47,149 nucleotides of DNA. Source: Promethearchaeota archaeon (lineage in GTDB: Archaea; Asgardarchaeota; Lokiarchaeia; Sigyniarchaeales; SOKP01). The position numbers were made by a program, and so were the translations under genes. Location of the stretch: the NCBI GenBank assembly GCA_014730165.1, contig WJIS01000109.1, positions 1-47,149 of the forward strand, in the 5' to 3' direction. Positions within the stretch are counted from its first letter, which is position 1; each line of letters opens with the position of its first letter. This document shows, piece after piece, positions 27,042 through 34,608 of this stretch. A model generated the notes under the pieces. It searched no databases and was not told the DNA's origin. It was given only the letters and a program-made list of their open reading frames with translations.

Positions 27042-27290
27042 TTAAGCTCCAATTGGTATAATCGAGAAGATCAATTGAATAACATAGGAAAGAGCTCCTA
27101 AAACCACTAAACCAATTATAACAATTTTAAATACCATAAAATACTCCTCTCTATCGGGTTTATTTGCGATTTTGATAACTCTCTTTATATTCTTGATTAA
27201 AGTGGCTGCCCTCTGAGAGAGACTTTCCTTTTGTTCCGTTTTAGTCTGAGACCGATATTTTTCGTATTTCGGGTATTTACTATTCGACAT
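27042..27290 (-). CDS. secE: Preprotein translocase subunit SecE (Sec61 gamma)
   Basis: An 82-residue protein with a charged N-terminus and one C-terminal membrane helix (FKIVIIGLVVLGALSYVIQL). The amphipathic stretch KNIKRVIKIANKPDREEYFM just before the helix is the SecE/Sec61 gamma signature. It clamps SecY in the membrane. It is downstream of ftsY on the same strand with a 68-bp gap, linking the SRP receptor to the translocon. Confidence 0.9.
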   Translation of the reverse strand: MSNSKYPKYEKYRSQTKTEQKESLSQRAATLIKNIKRVIKIANKPDREEYFMVFKIVIIGLVVLGALSYVIQLIFSIIPIGA

Positions 27291-27358
27291 AGTTATTTTA
27301 CTTAAAATTTATAATAATAAAAATTTATCTATTGACTGGTTCAAATTGACGATAAAGA

Positions 27359-28258
27359 TTATTCCTCTCCTAGGATATTCGAAATAAATACCTCGGGATC
27401 AAATGGTTCGAGGTCATCATACCCTTGCCCAATACCAATAAAGATTATAGGCTTTTTTGTTTCATTCGCTATTGATAATGCAGCACCACCTTTCGAATCC
27501 GCGTCTAATTTAGTTAGAATATTTGCATCAATCCCAATATATTTATTGAATTCTTGTGCTTGAAATAAGGCATCATTACCCGCTAAGCTATCTCCTATAA
27601 ATATTTTTAAATCTGGTTGAGCAATCCGGCATATTTTTTCGATTTCTTTCATTAGATTTTTATCAGTAACTTGTCTCCCGGCAGTATCTATGAGAACAAC
27701 ATCTATATCTTTAGCTTTAGCATGTTCTATCGCATCATATGCAACACTAGCAGGATCTGACTTATATTGGTTTTTTATTACTTTTACTCCCACATTATTC
27801 ATATGATGTGATAATTGTTCGATTGCTCCTGCTCTAAATGTATCAGCTGCAGCCGCGACAACACTAATTCCTTCATTTTTTAAATAATATGCGATTTTTG
27901 CCATAGTTGTCGTTTTACCTGTGCCATTGACTCCCACGAACACCATTACATAAGGACTATTCTCCGTTTGACTCTCTTGTATCCTCTCAATTAGATTAAT
28001 ATCAGATTTAGGAACTAAAAGATCTGTAATTATTCCTTCTAAAGTTTCATATAGCAATTTCTGTGTCGATGATAATAATCCGACTTCCTCGTCTTTAAAC
28101 GATTCTACGATCTTCTCGCAAATCTCATCTGCCGTCTCCATTGCAACATCATTACTAATTAACAAAAGATTTAAATCGCTAATAGTATCTTCTAGTTTCT
28201 CCTCGGTGAGTGTCTTCTTAACAAAAGTTGAAAACGCACTTTTTAATTTGTCTAACAT
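27359..28258 (-). CDS. ftsY: Signal recognition particle receptor FtsY
   Basis: A 299-residue SRP-type GTPase. The N-terminal four-helix domain covers about 1-95. G motifs: GVNGTGKTTTMAKI (109-122), DTFRAGAIEQL, LIDTAGRQVTDKNLM and TKLDADSKGG. The closing GIGQGYDDLEPFDPE is the SRP GTPase signature. It docks SRP-ribosome complexes on the membrane. The acidic N-terminal extension found in many FtsY proteins is very short here. It follows pfdA in the conserved archaeal cluster eL39-eL31-aIF6-eL20-pfdA-ftsY. Confidence 0.96.
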   Translation of the reverse strand: MLDKLKSAFSTFVKKTLTEEKLEDTISDLNLLLISNDVAMETADEICEKIVESFKDEEVGLLSSTQKLLYETLEGIITDLLVPKSDINLIERIQESQTENSPYVMVFVGVNGTGKTTTMAKIAYYLKNEGISVVAAAADTFRAGAIEQLSHHMNNVGVKVIKNQYKSDPASVAYDAIEHAKAKDIDVVLIDTAGRQVTDKNLMKEIEKICRIAQPDLKIFIGDSLAGNDALFQAQEFNKYIGIDANILTKLDADSKGGAALSIANETKKPIIFIGIGQGYDDLEPFDPEVFISNILGEE

Positions 28259-28329
28259 CTGTAGGTTTCACACAAGAAATATTAAAGTAAAATAATTTAA
28301 AATAAGATTTGAAAATAAAGACAATTCAA

Positions 28330-28752
28330 TCATTGTTGTGGTGGTTGCTGACCCATGGATCTTTGAAAGTATTGAGAAATACCTTGTAAATTTACTTCAA
28401 TTTTCTGAAGTTGCTCATTCAAAAATTTCTTTTGCTCTCTATGTTGCTCAATGAGTTGTTCCAAAAATTCACTTGACCCTTCTAAGGTCTTTTCAATTAC
28501 CACATCATCGCTAACGGATAATAGGACTTTATTATTCTGTTTTATATTTGCTTTGATGTTAACCATCCCTCCAATTGGAACGAGGATCTCCTCTCCTTCC
28601 TCAATGTCTTGGAGGTTTTCTACTGTTTTCTTTGTATTTATAAGATTATTTAACGATGCGTCAATGAAATTTAAGTTCTGTTCGTACATATCCTTTTGTT
28701 CACGTAAATACTGAAATTGATACGCTAAAGTTTGTTGATTTTGATTTTCCAT
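28330..28752 (-). CDS. pfdA: Prefoldin alpha subunit
   Basis: A 140-residue protein made of two long coiled-coil helices (about 1-50 and 95-130) joined by two beta hairpins, EEILVPIGGMVNIKANI and NKVLLSVSDDVVIEK, the prefoldin alpha pattern. The tail is Gln/Pro-rich (GQQPPQQ). With PfdB it forms the hexameric jellyfish chaperone that passes proteins to the thermosome. It sits between eL20 and ftsY, the usual archaeal order. Confidence 0.92.
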   Translation of the reverse strand: MENQNQQTLAYQFQYLREQKDMYEQNLNFIDASLNNLINTKKTVENLQDIEEGEEILVPIGGMVNIKANIKQNNKVLLSVSDDVVIEKTLEGSSEFLEQLIEQHREQKKFLNEQLQKIEVNLQGISQYFQRSMGQQPPQQ

Positions 28753-28784
28753 GTTTAATAGGCCTCTCTAAAAAATTTTATTAT

Positions 28785-29018
28785 TTATTGTGAAAGTTCT
28801 CTAATTAAATAATTTTCAGCCTGTTCAGGATTGATTATTTCAATTTCTCTAATCGTGATCTGTCGCCTTAATAATCCAATTGAGGTGATTTGGGATAAGA
28901 CTTTCTCAATTGCATCCTCTTCTTTCATCGCTCTTACTTCCTTTCGAAATAAATTCTCCCGATGATTTTTCCAATATACTCCGGTAACTCTATAAATTTT
29001 TATTTCATCTGAACTCAT
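28785..29018 (-). CDS. rpl18a: Large ribosomal subunit protein eL20 (LX/L18a)
   Basis: A 77-residue protein beginning IKIYRVTGVYWKNHRENLFR and containing KEVRAMKEEDAIEKVLSQIT then LLRRQITIREIEII, typical of archaeal LX. It binds the 50S subunit. It precedes pfdA by 32 bp and follows aIF6, as in most archaea. Confidence 0.92.
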   Translation of the reverse strand: MSSDEIKIYRVTGVYWKNHRENLFRKEVRAMKEEDAIEKVLSQITSIGLLRRQITIREIEIINPEQAENYLIRELSQ

Positions 29019-29180
29019 ACTTGATAAAACCTTTATGTCTTTGTTTTTCTAATAATCAATGAGAATAAAGACTGTAATTAGATAATACTATAAAAATTAT
29101 TAAATTTTCTATTTATAAATTATTTCTCTAGGAGAAAATACCTTTCTTTATTCTTATACGCTAAGTTTCAAATAAAGAAT

Positions 29181-29858
29181 TTATAGTTGCAAGATATTAG
29201 TCAATCTCATCATTTCAGGTCCCGTGCTCTCTTTTCCGAATATTCCATCATGATCATTGACAACTCCTCCAGAACTAAGATATGGAATTCCTCGATTTAT
29301 CGTACTTACATCGGTTTCGACCTTCAGAATAGAGGATATGTAATCAATCTCACCATCCGTAGAAAGTGGATGAACCAAACATCCCTTATTATTTGTTAAT
29401 CCTACAGAGCCTGGGAGGTAGCTTCCCGCAAAATCTAACACTACTGTCTCCACATTTAATATATCTTCAATTTGCTTTTGATGATCTTTCAATAATGAGC
29501 TGATAATCGCGCCGTTATCATTACATATGATCAGATTTCCATAAGCATTATCAATTGATTTCAATACTCCAATTTGAATTGAATTTCCTTCATTGGCTAA
29601 ATTTTGTTCTAGTCGTGCTTCTTCGTCATCTCTGAGTATATGTGGGACAATAATTCCGTATTTATTATTTACCGAATACACTCCAATTAATCTTGAATTA
29701 TTGATAGAAAAAGGATAAAGACTTCCCGTAAAGACTTCCTTTACCTTTTTTAAATCTGACTTTGACATATTTGGGGGATACAATACGTAATCATTACTCA
29801 CTTCCAAATACACACCCACCAAGGGACGTCCAAATAATTCAGTTCTTAATATAGTCAT
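29181..29858 (-). CDS. eif6: Translation initiation factor 6 (aIF6)
   Basis: A 225-residue protein built of five repeated alpha-beta units, the pentein fold of IF6. Repeats are recognisable as VYSVNNKYGIIVPHIL, GNLIICNDNGAIISSLL, GLTNNKGCLVHPLST and GGVVNDHDGIFGKEST. It binds the 50S subunit and blocks premature joining with 30S. It keeps its cluster position before eL20, but between it and eL31 lie a SWIM-like frame and a leucine-rich-repeat piece that are not part of the usual cluster. Confidence 0.95.
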   Translation of the reverse strand: MTILRTELFGRPLVGVYLEVSNDYVLYPPNMSKSDLKKVKEVFTGSLYPFSINNSRLIGVYSVNNKYGIIVPHILRDDEEARLEQNLANEGNSIQIGVLKSIDNAYGNLIICNDNGAIISSLLKDHQKQIEDILNVETVVLDFAGSYLPGSVGLTNNKGCLVHPLSTDGEIDYISSILKVETDVSTINRGIPYLSSGGVVNDHDGIFGKESTGPEMMRLTNILQL

Positions 29859-29936
29859 TCTCTGAAATAAGAAAAAAATCGAAATTTTTAGTTAAAAGTA
29901 AAATCAATTATCTAAATCTAGCAAAATTTATTATTT

Positions 29937-30308
29937 TTAGCATTTAAAAAAACTATATAAATAATTAGGAAGATAGGTAAGCCTCCATTCACTTGATTTT
30001 ACCCAACCGAGCTTGAGGGAATAAAGGAATCCAACCCAAAAGTGGGGGCAGAAACCTCCATTTGAGCCCGTTCTACAATCGCAATCGCACTCGAGGTTTG
30101 CGATATTGTCGGGAGTGATGGAAAGAAAGAAAGTGGGGGTCCAATTTTTCCCCTTCTTCTTAGAGTTACTCTCTGAATTAATACCATGGAAATCAATAGA
30201 GGAATTGCACTCATAAAAAATGATATTAATGATATCATCCTTGCGAAAGATATATCTAAATTTAAATAAGGATAAAATTATTTTAATATATATTAACATT
30301 TTTCTCAT
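29937..30308 (-). CDS. SWIM-like zinc-binding protein, possibly truncated
   Basis: A frame of 123 residues whose second half holds NLECDCDCRTGSNGGFCPHF followed by WVGFLYSLKLGWVKSSEW. The C-x-C-x(n)-C-x-H pattern is that of a SWIM zinc domain. The first 35 residues look like translated AT-rich DNA, and the upstream end overlaps a TATA-like element of the divergent LRR frame. So the real protein may start later (near 30215) or be cut. Function unknown. Confidence 0.5.
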   Translation of the reverse strand: MRKMLIYIKIILSLFKFRYIFRKDDIINIIFYECNSSIDFHGINSESNSKKKGKNWTPTFFLSITPDNIANLECDCDCRTGSNGGFCPHFWVGFLYSLKLGWVKSSEWRLTYLPNYLYSFFKC

Positions 30309-30545
30309 TTGGAATATATAGGATTGATGGGAAATAAGTTGGAGACCCTTCCAGACTCACTAGTTTCCTTAAAAAGGTTAGAACATATAAATATATCAAA
30401 TAATTCATTTATTCACTTTCCTAATGTTATCTTTCATTTACCTTCGCTTCAATATATTACTCTTGATCGTGAACAAAATAGAATTTTCAAGAAGGAAATT
30501 CGAAAATTAGAAAATAATCGTGTAATTAATCATTCTGCTAAGTAA
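30309..30545 (+). CDS. Leucine-rich repeat protein, short or truncated
   Basis: A 78-residue frame opening directly inside LRR consensus: LEYIGLMGNKLETLPDSLVS then LKRLEHINISNNSFIHFPNV and LPSLQYITLDREQN. About three repeats are present with no N-terminal cap. The start would be TTG 30309 or ATG 30327. The 3' end overlaps the eL31 stop region by 16 nt on the opposite strand. It looks like the tail of a larger LRR protein inserted in the ribosomal cluster, or a very small LRR adaptor. Confidence 0.55.
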   Translation: MEYIGLMGNKLETLPDSLVSLKRLEHINISNNSFIHFPNVIFHLPSLQYITLDREQNRIFKKEIRKLENNRVINHSAK

Positions 30546-31009
30546 ACGACAACCAACCCGTCAATATTTTTAGTTACCCGGATCCTCAACCTCAAAGGCA
30601 CTTTTTGAATCCCTCGTTCCCAAATTTTTTCGTTGACTTCTTGCGAAATAACCAAGTGTTCAGGCTTCATATGCCGTGTAGCGAATTCTCTAAGATATCG
30701 AATTGATTTCTTTGCCCATTTTGTCCGTGGTCCTTTTCGAGCATATTTTAGAGGGACAGTATATACTCTTTCATCTATTATTTCTTCCTCTGGTTCTTCT
30801 ATCTCTTCGGCTACTTCTTCTTCATATTCTTCTTCAAAAACTTCAGTAACTTCCTCTTCAGCAGTGATATCATCTAGACTAAATTCCTCAATCTCTTCAA
30901 TTTCTTCCTCCTCTTCTAATTCTTCCTGAATTTCCTCAAGATCCTCACCCTCTTCCGCGAGTTCTTCCTCCAAATCGTCTAAACTTATTTCCTTTCTTTT
31001 TTTAGCCAT
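30530..31009 (-). CDS. rpl31e: Large ribosomal subunit protein eL31 with acidic N-terminal extension
   Basis: A 159-residue protein. The last 80 residues are eL31: DERVYTVPLKYARKGPRTKW then AKKSIRYLREFATRHMKPEH and RLRIRVTKNIDGLVVVYLAE. The first 80 residues are an extension made largely of Glu (for example EEIQEELEEEEEIEEIEEF), absent from ordinary archaeal eL31. The frame is continuous and the start MAKKRKEISLDDLEEELAEE is well placed 35 bp after eL39. eL31 lies at the exit tunnel, so the acidic arm could contact nascent chains or targeting factors. Confidence 0.93.
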   Translation of the reverse strand: MAKKRKEISLDDLEEELAEEGEDLEEIQEELEEEEEIEEIEEFSLDDITAEEEVTEVFEEEYEEEVAEEIEEPEEEIIDERVYTVPLKYARKGPRTKWAKKSIRYLREFATRHMKPEHLVISQEVNEKIWERGIQKVPLRLRIRVTKNIDGLVVVYLAE

Positions 31010-31043
31010 AATTCATACACGTATGATTAGTGTTTTAAATTGA

Positions 31044-31205
31044 TTAATCCTTCTTTAATTTTCTGTTTCTCCATTCTCTGCGGTTATTAGGGCTTGATCG
31101 AACTCTTCCATCGGTTTTCATGATAATCCAATTTGGAATTGAGCGATTTTGTTTTATTTTTTTCCCTCGTCTCATCTTCGATGCAATATCTTTATTTCTT
31201 GCCAT
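31044..31205 (-). CDS. rpl39e: Large ribosomal subunit protein eL39
   Basis: A 53-residue basic protein: MARNKDIASKMRRGKKIKQN then RSIPNWIIMKTDGRVRSSPN and RREWRNRKLKKD. This matches eL39 throughout, including the conserved P-W-I...T...R....N...R.WRR pattern. It lines the ribosomal exit tunnel. It lies between PDCD5 and eL31 on the same strand, the standard archaeal order. Confidence 0.95.
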   Translation of the reverse strand: MARNKDIASKMRRGKKIKQNRSIPNWIIMKTDGRVRSSPNNRREWRNRKLKKD

Positions 31206-31224
31206 TTTGTTTCCCTTTTTTCTG

Positions 31225-31572
31225 TTATAATTTTTTAATTTTAAAATCCTTTTTCTTATTCGATTTTGTGATTTGCTGTAATAACTTTTTAAATTGATTG
31301 TCTGAGAGTTGATTTTTTAATCTTCCCGATCGGAATAATTGAATGAGCTGTAGTTCAATTTGCTCAGCAAATTGGGGTTTTACCATTCGAATATTTTCCA
31401 GACGCTGTCTTCCTTCTTGAGAAAGAATTTTTCTCATTATTTGATATTTTTGTTGTTCAAATGCTTGTTGCTGTTCTTCCGCCATTTGCTTCTGCATGGC
31501 TTGTTGTTTGAGTTGTTCGAGTTTTTTCTTACGAATGTCCTCTAATTTTTCTTCCTCACTCAAGATAATCAC
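31225..31572 (-). CDS. PDCD5 family DNA-binding protein
   Basis: A 115-residue protein with a Gln/Glu-rich N-terminal helix (EDIRKKKLEQLKQQAMQKQM) and the compact three-helix core ILSQEGRQRLENIRMVKPQF with QLIQLFRSGRLKNQLSD, typical of archaeal PDCD5/TFAR19. The family binds DNA or chaperonin in different systems; its archaeal role is unclear. It keeps its usual place between eS19 and eL39. Confidence 0.93.
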   Translation of the reverse strand: MIILSEEEKLEDIRKKKLEQLKQQAMQKQMAEEQQQAFEQQKYQIMRKILSQEGRQRLENIRMVKPQFAEQIELQLIQLFRSGRLKNQLSDNQFKKLLQQITKSNKKKDFKIKKL

Positions 31573-31594
31573 AAAATTATTCTAATTTGAAAAT

Positions 31595-32023
31595 TTATTG
31601 ATTTTTTTTTCTTAAAATTTCATAAGCGGTACGTTCTAATAAACTAATTCCTTCAGAAGAGCATACTCTGCCCATAGTTTCTTTCTGGACAAGAAGATTA
31701 GCATCTTCTAATTGTTGTAATGCAACACGGATTATTTTTCCTGAACCTTTACTGCTTCTAGATTTTCCTCGCTTGTCCTTATTCCTCCCACCATAATGAT
31801 TTCTCAGTCTATTCACTCCTATAGGTCCAAATTTCCTCACTTTTCTTAAGATAGAAGCACATCTTATATACCAGAAGTTTTCTGAATCGATGGGTGCTAA
31901 TTCTTTAAAGTGAGCTGTTTTCCAAAATTCACTTCCCTCAGGAGGGTTGATAGAAGGATATTCCTTTAATTTTTCTGCGATATTGTTAATGAGTTTTCCG
32001 GGTTCAACGACATAAATTGACAT
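31595..32023 (-). CDS. rps19e: Small ribosomal subunit protein eS19
   Basis: A 142-residue protein with the eS19 signatures WYIRCASILRKVRKFGPIGV followed by NRLRNHYGGRNKDKRGKSR, then GKIIRVALQQLEDANLLVQK and GRVCSSEGISLLERTAYEIL. It binds 16S rRNA in the 30S head. It begins the leftward ribosomal operon and is divergent from the YhbY-Rpp21-Nep1 operon, with an AT-rich promoter spacer of 98 bp. Confidence 0.96.
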   Translation of the reverse strand: MSIYVVEPGKLINNIAEKLKEYPSINPPEGSEFWKTAHFKELAPIDSENFWYIRCASILRKVRKFGPIGVNRLRNHYGGRNKDKRGKSRSSKGSGKIIRVALQQLEDANLLVQKETMGRVCSSEGISLLERTAYEILRKKNQ

Positions 32024-32121
32024 ATTGATAAACTCTTTAATTTATAAGTTCTTACTTGATAATATAATATTTTTTTTAATATATATTAAAATAAAAAATT
32101 TGCTATTTTAAAGGCTTAGAA

Positions 32122-32391
32122 ATGGATTATCAACAGCAATTCAAGAAGGTACTATTAGAACAACCACACTTAATATTGGGTAAAAAAGGCATCAAGGAAA
32201 ACAAAGGATTCATTGAGCATGCTTCCAAATTACTTAAAAAGCATAAAGTAATCAAAATCAAAATTCTTAAAACAGCACTTCATTCTCTTTCATTAAAGGA
32301 AATGGCACGAGAACTTGCTAAAAGCACAGATTCTCATTTAGTTGATCTTCGTGGACGTACAATCATTTTATCAAAAAAGCCAATTATTTGA
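32122..32391 (+). CDS. YhbY-like CRM-domain RNA-binding protein
   Basis: An 89-residue single CRM domain. The GxxG RNA-binding loop is LILGKKGIKENKGFIEHASK, followed by KHKVIKIKILKTALHSLSLK and LVDLRGRTIILSKK. YhbY proteins associate with pre-ribosomal large subunits. It opens the rightward operon with Rpp21 and Nep1; its TGA overlaps the TTG at 32388, so the two are coupled. Confidence 0.88.
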   Translation: MDYQQQFKKVLLEQPHLILGKKGIKENKGFIEHASKLLKKHKVIKIKILKTALHSLSLKEMARELAKSTDSHLVDLRGRTIILSKKPII

Positions 32392-32741
32392 CTGTAAGAA
32401 AAAAAAGAGTTATTATGGGTAATTTTCGAAAAGTTTCTCGTAAGATTGCGAAATCTAGGATGCTCTATTTATTCAAAGAAGCCGACAAAATATTCAGTGA
32501 AGATAAAGAACTTGCGAACTCTTATTCTGAGCTAGCTAGAAAATATGCACAACGAGCAAAACTCAATATTCCACCACAATGGCGCAGAAGAATCTGTAAT
32601 CGTTGTAAAAGATTTCTTTATCCAGGTAGGAATTGTCGGATTAGATTGCAATCGAGAAGGGGAAAAGCATCTCATATTTCTGTGACATGTCAAGAGTGCG
32701 GCTCAACAACACGATTTTATATAAAGACTGCTAAAAAGTAA
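32388..32741 (+). CDS. rnp4: Ribonuclease P protein component 4 (Rpp21)
   Basis: A protein of up to 117 residues. A helical N-terminal part is followed by a zinc ribbon with ligands in RICNRCKRFLYPGRNCRIRL and VTCQECGSTTRFYI (two CxxC-like pairs, the second ligand pair of the first half being spaced). This is Rpp21/Rnp4, a protein subunit of RNase P that matures tRNA 5' ends. The start is TTG 32388, overlapping yhbY, or ATG 32415. Confidence 0.92.
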   Translation: MTVRKKRVIMGNFRKVSRKIAKSRMLYLFKEADKIFSEDKELANSYSELARKYAQRAKLNIPPQWRRRICNRCKRFLYPGRNCRIRLQSRRGKASHISVTCQECGSTTRFYIKTAKK

Positions 32742-32775
32742 ACATAAAAAGCAGTATATTTACTTTTAATTGATA

Positions 32776-33450
32776 ATGCCGTTGATTTTGTTTTTGGTTG
32801 ATTGCGGATTAGAATTGATTCCTAAAGGAATAAGAACTCATTCAAGTGTAAAGCGTAATTTAAATTCTAAAAACTATACTTCTCAATTACTTGATAACGC
32901 TTTACATCATTCTGCTATGAAAAAACTGAGAAATAAAGAAAAGCGAGGGCGTCCAGATATCCTTCATTTATGTTTGTTAAATGCACTGGGATCTCCACTC
33001 AATAAAGCTGGAAAACTAGAAATATACTTCCATACCGTTAAGAATAGGATCTTTAAGGTGAATCCCGAAATCCGTATAACAAAAAACTTCAATAGATTCA
33101 AGGGATTAATGGCAAAATTATTAATCGATGGAGAAATTAGGATCAAGTTCGGTTATTTAATATCTCCTGTAAGAAAAAGCCTACAAAATACGATTAATCA
33201 AATAAGAGATTCAAAAATCAACCTCTTTTCTCATAGAGGAACATTCATAAAAAATTATGAAACTTTGTTCCCTAGTGAATCAAATAAAAATCAGATTTGT
33301 ATAGTCGGAGGATTTCAAAAAGGGTCTTTTTCAAAAACTATATCAAATATTTCAAACAAACTAATCTCAATCTCACAATATCCTTTAAATGCCTGGAATG
33401 TGGTGAATAGAGTTCTTTCTTACTATGAAATCACCCATGAAGTATATTAA
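32776..33450 (+). CDS. nep1: 16S rRNA pseudouridine N1-methyltransferase Nep1 (Emg1)
   Basis: A SPOUT-class methyltransferase of 224 residues. RNA-binding RGRPDILHLCLLNALGSPLN lies near residues 56-75; the SAM-binding knot is IGGFQKGSF-like (CIVGGFQKGSFSKTI) and the C-terminus carries SQYPLNAWNVVNRVLSYYE. It methylates a pseudouridine in the 30S decoding region and assists subunit assembly. A TTG two codons upstream (32770) is an alternative start. Third gene of the operon with YhbY and Rpp21. Confidence 0.93.
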   Translation: MPLILFLVDCGLELIPKGIRTHSSVKRNLNSKNYTSQLLDNALHHSAMKKLRNKEKRGRPDILHLCLLNALGSPLNKAGKLEIYFHTVKNRIFKVNPEIRITKNFNRFKGLMAKLLIDGEIRIKFGYLISPVRKSLQNTINQIRDSKINLFSHRGTFIKNYETLFPSESNKNQICIVGGFQKGSFSKTISNISNKLISISQYPLNAWNVVNRVLSYYEITHEVY

Positions 33451-33494
33451 ATTAATTGAATGAAATAATAAAAAAAAGTAAAATAGTAAGGAAT

Positions 33495-33956
33495 CTATGT
33501 ATTAGTTATCCATTGAATTTTTGAAGAAAGATATAAGGATAAAGAACTAGTAAGAGCTAATTGTATTAAAGGAGTTAGTCCAATTCCGAAAATCACAGGC
33601 ATAAATTGGTTATATTCCCATTGATTGAATATAACTGCGAATAATTCTATAAAAATTGCCTGAATTATTCCAATACCTACAAACACGATGAAATCTCGTT
33701 TCTGAGGATATAATAACCAATCAAACTTCCTTCGAATTAATGAATTCCAAAGGATAAAAGTGAAAATCCAAACTGCATCAAAAAGTGTGGCAAAAAAAAT
33801 GATTCTGGGACAATAGACATATATATCATTAATTAAAGGAGGTGAATTCCAATCGTAGAGCAAACTATGAGCTACTTCCCACAATAAATTAAAGAAAAAC
33901 CCAAAAAGGATTATCATTATGATTTTCCTAAGTATCTTTATATTCTTTTCATTCAT
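33495..33956 (-). CDS. Small multi-spanning membrane protein
   Basis: A 153-residue protein with four hydrophobic helices (about 10-30, 50-72, 88-112, 118-145). The N-terminal FNLLWEVAHSLLYDWNSPP is a motif I have seen in hypothetical bacterial and archaeal membrane proteins without function. No catalytic or transport motif is clear. It converges on nep1. Confidence 0.65.
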   Translation of the reverse strand: MNEKNIKILRKIIMIILFGFFFNLLWEVAHSLLYDWNSPPLINDIYVYCPRIIFFATLFDAVWIFTFILWNSLIRRKFDWLLYPQKRDFIVFVGIGIIQAIFIELFAVIFNQWEYNQFMPVIFGIGLTPLIQLALTSSLSLYLSSKIQWITNT

Positions 33957-34138
33957 TCTTTTCTAGTGGTTTTTTTGTATTTTTAATACTAATTTATTAG
34001 ATTTCTTCATTAAAAAAGATTAAACCTAATATGCATAGTCCTCACCCATATAGTTCTCATAAAAAAGAAGTTAAAGTTTTAAGAAATGATTATTTTTAGA
34101 TCATATCTTTTTTATTCCATACCTAGAACTAAATGAAT

Positions 34139-34238
34139 GCGCTCGTTGTATAGAAATAGAAAGATTGCCTTTCTTTGTAAAATGGTAGTATTCTGGCCTT
34201 CCAAGCCAGCGACCCGGGTTCGAATCCCGGCGGGCGCA
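34139..34238 (+). tRNA. tRNA-Gly (anticodon UCC) with a D-loop intron
   Basis: Acceptor strands GCGCTCG (34139-34145) and CGGGCGC (34231-34237) pair with one G.U; the discriminator is A34238. The anticodon arm CTGGC-CTTCCAA-GCCAG gives UCC. The T-arm is CCGGG-TTCGAAT-CCCGG. An extra 27 nt interrupt the D-loop. Removing 34155-34181 leaves a 73-nt tRNA with D-loop AGAATGGTA, keeping A14, G15, G18, G19 and A21. The intron is bounded by a relaxed BHB: central helix 34149-34152 with 34176-34179, bulges 34153-34155 and 34180-34182, and an inner stem 34158-34163 with 34169-34174. Confidence 0.93.
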
Positions 34239-34608
34239 TCTTTTAATTATCTTAAAATCACCTAATCATAAATCCACTATATCCAAGTAATTTTTTATCA
34301 CTAATAATAAAATAATTCTAATAGATAGGAATGGATAAAAATCTAAGTGAGGAAAATATCACGATAAAAATCATTAATAATTCCACCACTTACAATTCAT
34401 AAAAAATAAGAATATAACTCAGAATTTTTCTATAAAATATGAAAAAAGCACCCGAATTATAGACCATTTAATTTCATCAACCAAAAATATCACCCTTTAT
34501 TCAACAATGGGTGTTTTTTTCTTTATTTCCTCAAATAATTTGTGAGGTCTTATTTTTCTATTTTAGATCTCAAAAGAATTTAAAGGTTTAGTTAAGTATT
34601 AGATCCTA
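34239..34608. other. 370-bp spacer with a terminator-like hairpin
   Basis: AT-rich spacer between tRNA-Gly and the radical SAM gene. The only structure is the CACCC/GGGTG hairpin listed separately. A TTTAAAGG-type promoter element for the next gene lies near 34578-34590. Confidence 0.4.
34491..34520 (+). terminator. Hairpin followed by T-run
   Basis: CACCC at 34491-34495 pairs with GGGTG at 34509-34513, followed directly by seven T. This looks like an intrinsic-type terminator on the plus strand, about 250 nt after tRNA-Gly. Confidence 0.4.
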
